The translations under genes were made by a program, and so were the position numbers. Positions 11,806 to 13,229 of a DNA stretch of 13,229 nucleotides are shown piece by piece. The stretch is from an uncultured Bacilli bacterium (lineage in GTDB: Bacteria; Bacillota_I; Bacilli_A; RF39; UBA660). The notes under the pieces were generated by a model. It was not told where the DNA came from and ran no database searches. It worked only from the letters and a program-made list of their open reading frames with translations. The first letter of the stretch is position 1. Each line of letters begins with the position of its first letter. The stretch lies in the NCBI GenBank assembly GCA_934169415.1, contig CAKPNP010000031.1:1-13229 (forward strand). The letters run 5' to 3'.

Positions 11806-12608
11806 TTATTTTGACTTTTCAGATACCCTATTGCGTTTTTATATTCATCTTTATACCTAAAAATAATATCTACACTTTTATCATCATTTACAAAAATATT
11901 TTTAATAAAACTATCAACAATGTTTCTGTCAATTTCTTGCAGTTTTCCTATTTTTTTAACTTGATTTATCCATTCTAAATTGTATGAGTTTATTTTATTT
12001 TTGCTTAAGTTTTCTTTTTCTATATTTAGTTTATTTATTTCTAATTCTTTGTTTATTTCATTTAATCTAATCTTTTTTAATTCACTATTGTATTCTACTT
12101 TAGAAGTTGAAACAACATCATCTATTTTAGTATCAATTTCACATACCAATTCAATATGTTTATTTAAAGATTCTAATACTATATTGTCCAACTCTTTTTC
12201 CAAAATATAATGCTTATTACATTTTTTTGTTTTTACATAAGTGCTACAATAATAAAACACTGTTTCAATATTATTTCTTTTAGTCGATATTCTATATAAA
12301 TTATTACCACATTCGGGGCATTCATAAACAGAACAACCTAAGTTTTTATTATGACAATCAATAACTTTTTTAATTTCAATATCAGCATTTTTTCTATATT
12401 TTAAAATGAAGTTTTTTTCATCAACTGGCATTTTATTCCAACCATCTTCAATAATTTTATCAATAAGTCCAGTTTTTTTCTTTGAATTATAATTTTTATT
12501 AATAGAACCATCAGAGTTTAATATATTTTCATTATGACTATTTTTTAAATAGCAATCTTTAAATTGTTCAATGGATAAGCAAGCTTTTTCAATTTTTATA
12601 GTTTTCAT
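11796..12608 (-). CDS. Chimeric protein: IS91-type zinc region fused to serine recombinase C-terminus
   Basis: This 270-residue protein appears to be stitched from two families. Residues about 49-101 (IIEDGWNKMPVDEKNFILKY, then VIDCHNKNLGCSVYECPECG) resemble the N-terminal zinc-binding region of IS91-type transposases. From NNLYRISTKRNN onward (about 102-270) it is the C-terminal half of a large serine recombinase. This half has a zinc ribbon (Cys97, Cys100, Cys121, Cys130, with YYCSTYVKTKKCNKHYI), the helix LDNIVLESLNKHIELV, a coiled-coil (about 172-207) and the terminal strand NDDKSVDIIF. No Ser-recombinase catalytic domain and no IS91 HUH or tyrosine domain is present, so it should not cut DNA. 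ATG 12608 is preferred over GTG 12617. It may be a DNA-binding relic or a regulator. Confidence 0.65.
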   Translation of the reverse strand: MKTIKIEKACLSIEQFKDCYLKNSHNENILNSDGSINKNYNSKKKTGLIDKIIEDGWNKMPVDEKNFILKYRKNADIEIKKVIDCHNKNLGCSVYECPECGNNLYRISTKRNNIETVFYYCSTYVKTKKCNKHYILEKELDNIVLESLNKHIELVCEIDTKIDDVVSTSKVEYNSELKKIRLNEINKELEINKLNIEKENLSKNKINSYNLEWINQVKKIGKLQEIDRNIVDSFIKNIFVNDDKSVDIIFRYKDEYKNAIGYLKSQNNVL

Positions 12609-12639
12609 AATAATCACTACTTCTTTATTAGTTTCTTTA

Positions 12640-12650
12640 ATTATAACACA
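12640..12650 (-). promoter_or_regulatory. Extended -10 promoter of the chimeric gene
   Basis: TGTG-T-TATAAT on the minus strand would start a transcript about 25 bases before ATG 12608. No -35 is visible; that position is occupied by the upstream terminator hairpin. Confidence 0.6.
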
Positions 12651-12675
12651 AAAAAATGAAAGCCTTAAGGCTTTC
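12650..12675 (-). terminator. Intrinsic terminator
   Basis: The perfect palindrome GAAAGCC-TTAA-GGCTTTC (12658-12675) is followed on the minus strand by A and seven or more T residues. It ends the transcript containing the debris at 12694-12917. Confidence 0.88.
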
Positions 12676-12693
12676 GGATGAAAAATTTATTTT

Positions 12694-12753
12694 TCATTTT
12701 TCTTGTCCATATAAATTTAAATCATTTAATATATTTATTGTTTCATTTAACAT
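12694..12753 (-). CDS. Possible 19-residue ORF
   Basis: ATG 12753 with AAGGA 9-10 bases upstream encodes MLNETINILNDLNLYGQEK and a TGA, followed directly by a strong terminator. It begins immediately after a TAA that ends the upstream debris frame. It could be a small translated peptide or the tail of a decayed gene; nothing identifies it. Confidence 0.25.
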   Translation of the reverse strand: MLNETINILNDLNLYGQEK

Positions 12754-12917
12754 TTAATTCATTCCTTTCAAAAAATCATATACCTGTAAATCTGTATTTT
12801 CTATTTTATTTCTTCTTCATTTAATCCATATAATAAGTCACTTTTTAATGAATGAACATCAATGGCATAATTAGGCATATCATTAATTTTTAAAATTTTG
12901 TCAAATTTCTGTCTAGG
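12754..12917 (-). pseudogene. Gene debris, possibly the tail of an N6-DNA methyltransferase
   Basis: After a stop at 12918-12920 a 38-codon frame reads on to DVHSLKSDLLYGLNEEEIK and TAG (12801-12803). A second frame continues IENTDLQVYDFLKGMN to TAA at 12754. Joining them by one frameshift gives a continuous tail. The YGLNEEEIK motif resembles the YGL(T)EEEI tail of adenine DNA methyltransferases, but this is a short match and weak evidence. The 5' part of any such gene is missing. Confidence 0.4.
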
Positions 12918-12943
12918 TTAACCACCTTTTTTTATTTTTCAAC

Positions 12944-12973
12944 AAAAAATAGTCATTTTAATCATGACTATTT
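12944..12973 (-). terminator. Hairpin terminator / possible leader relic
   Basis: A 10-bp stem (AAATAGTCAT/ATGACTATTT) with a 7-base loop is followed by six T residues on the minus strand. Downstream sequence (TTGAAAAATA, then GGTGGTTAACC) resembles the hairpin-R2 region of the Nudix leader, so this may be a relic of another cassette leader. Confidence 0.55.
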
Positions 12974-13004
12974 CTACTACAATACTGGGAAAATACTAGT
13001 GTGT

Positions 13005-13033
13005 ATTATAGTCAGTATCGTAAAATGGTTTAA
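13005..13033 (-). promoter_or_regulatory. Candidate promoter upstream of the 12944 terminator
   Basis: TTAAAC (13028-13033) lies 17 bases before TATAAT (13005-13010) on the minus strand. A transcript from here would meet the hairpin terminator within about 55 bases, giving a short RNA or an attenuator. Confidence 0.45.
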
Positions 13034-13056
13034 TATGGTATTTCTACCATGAATTA

Positions 13057-13067
13057 ATTATAACACA
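13057..13067 (-). promoter_or_regulatory. Extended -10 promoter with initial hairpin
   Basis: A third copy of TGTG-T-TATAAT is found here on the minus strand. The predicted start falls next to the hairpin ATGGTA-GAAA-TACCAT (13035-13050). It lies in tandem with the 13005-13033 promoter. Confidence 0.5.
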
Positions 13068-13133
13068 AAATTCTACTTTTTTCTACAAAGTTTTAAATAT
13101 GGTAACTATACAAAAATTAAATTTTAACTATTT

Positions 13134-13162
13134 AAAAAGTAAACTATCTCTAATTTACTTTT
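13134..13162 (-). terminator. Weak terminator-like hairpin
   Basis: A 9-bp stem (AAAAGTAAA/TTTACTTTT) with a 10-base loop ends in five T residues on the minus strand. It is composed almost only of A-T pairs, so it is a weak terminator. It lies about 22 bases after the stop of the partial frame at the right edge. Confidence 0.4.
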
Positions 13163-13184
13163 AATAAATTATAAATATTTATTA

Positions 13185-13229
13185 CTATTTTGTATCAATT
13201 AATAATTCTTTTGGACTTTTCTTTAAATT
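13185..13229 (-). CDS. Possible C-terminus of an unknown gene at the right edge
   Basis: The last 14 codons before a TAG at 13185-13187 read NLKKSPKELLIDTK and are open to the window edge. A hairpin follows at 13134-13162. It is too short to identify. Confidence 0.25.
   Translation of the reverse strand, partial: NLKKSPKELLIDTK

Overview
The window is very AT-rich and almost every gene reads on the minus strand. TGG encodes Trp and TGA is used as a stop, so this is the standard bacterial code and not a Mycoplasma-type one. Core gene content (rbgA, mrnC, rlmB, a SigH-like sigma factor, a DUF3048 lipoprotein, tRNA-Arg) points to a low-GC Bacillota genome, probably an uncultured gut Bacilli or Clostridia lineage. 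I cannot name the species.

Region 1 (1-1000) holds a partial unknown gene, tRNA-Arg(CCT) and a small HD-domain protein, each with recognisable promoters or terminators. Region 2 (970-4516) is a conserved operon read rbgA > mrnC > rlmB > sigH-like > yerB (DUF3048). It has 8-nt and 25-nt gene overlaps and ends in a hairpin terminator.

Region 3 (4486-11723) is the remarkable part. Instead of a normal rbgA upstream region there is a string of accessory genes, punctuated by short ORFs that each look like the first 10-29 codons of an rbgA gene and stop matching at the same residues (Ile/Asn-Asn-Trp). They end ...NINW (4516 and 5229), ...SINW (6012), ...NINW (7139), ...PINW (8172) and ...VINW (11723); a sixth, degenerate candidate starts at 7807. 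The 4516 and 5229 copies are a perfect 31-bp direct repeat. The other copies have different N-termini, as if captured from rbgA genes of other hosts. The simplest reading is a tandem array of mobile gene cassettes inserted at the Asn-Trp codons of rbgA. Each insertion strands the old start codon upstream and supplies a new RBS, start and N-terminus. Four units also carry a leader with two direct repeats (R1, R2) about 112 or 155 bp apart, before the cargo gene. Cargo genes are NADAR, Nudix, RhuM (one intact, two broken), an NTF2-like protein, a nucleoside deoxyribosyltransferase-like protein, a serine recombinase, a HEPN-like protein and DUF2971. Several act, or may act, on NAD, ADP-ribose or nucleotides, and several families are common in defence islands.

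Region 4 (11724-13229) begins with an extended -10 promoter that probably fires through the whole array toward rbgA. It also holds a chimeric gene joining an IS91-type zinc-binding region to the C-terminal half of a large serine recombinase, then gene debris with promoters and terminators. No recombinase dedicated to the array is obvious in the window.
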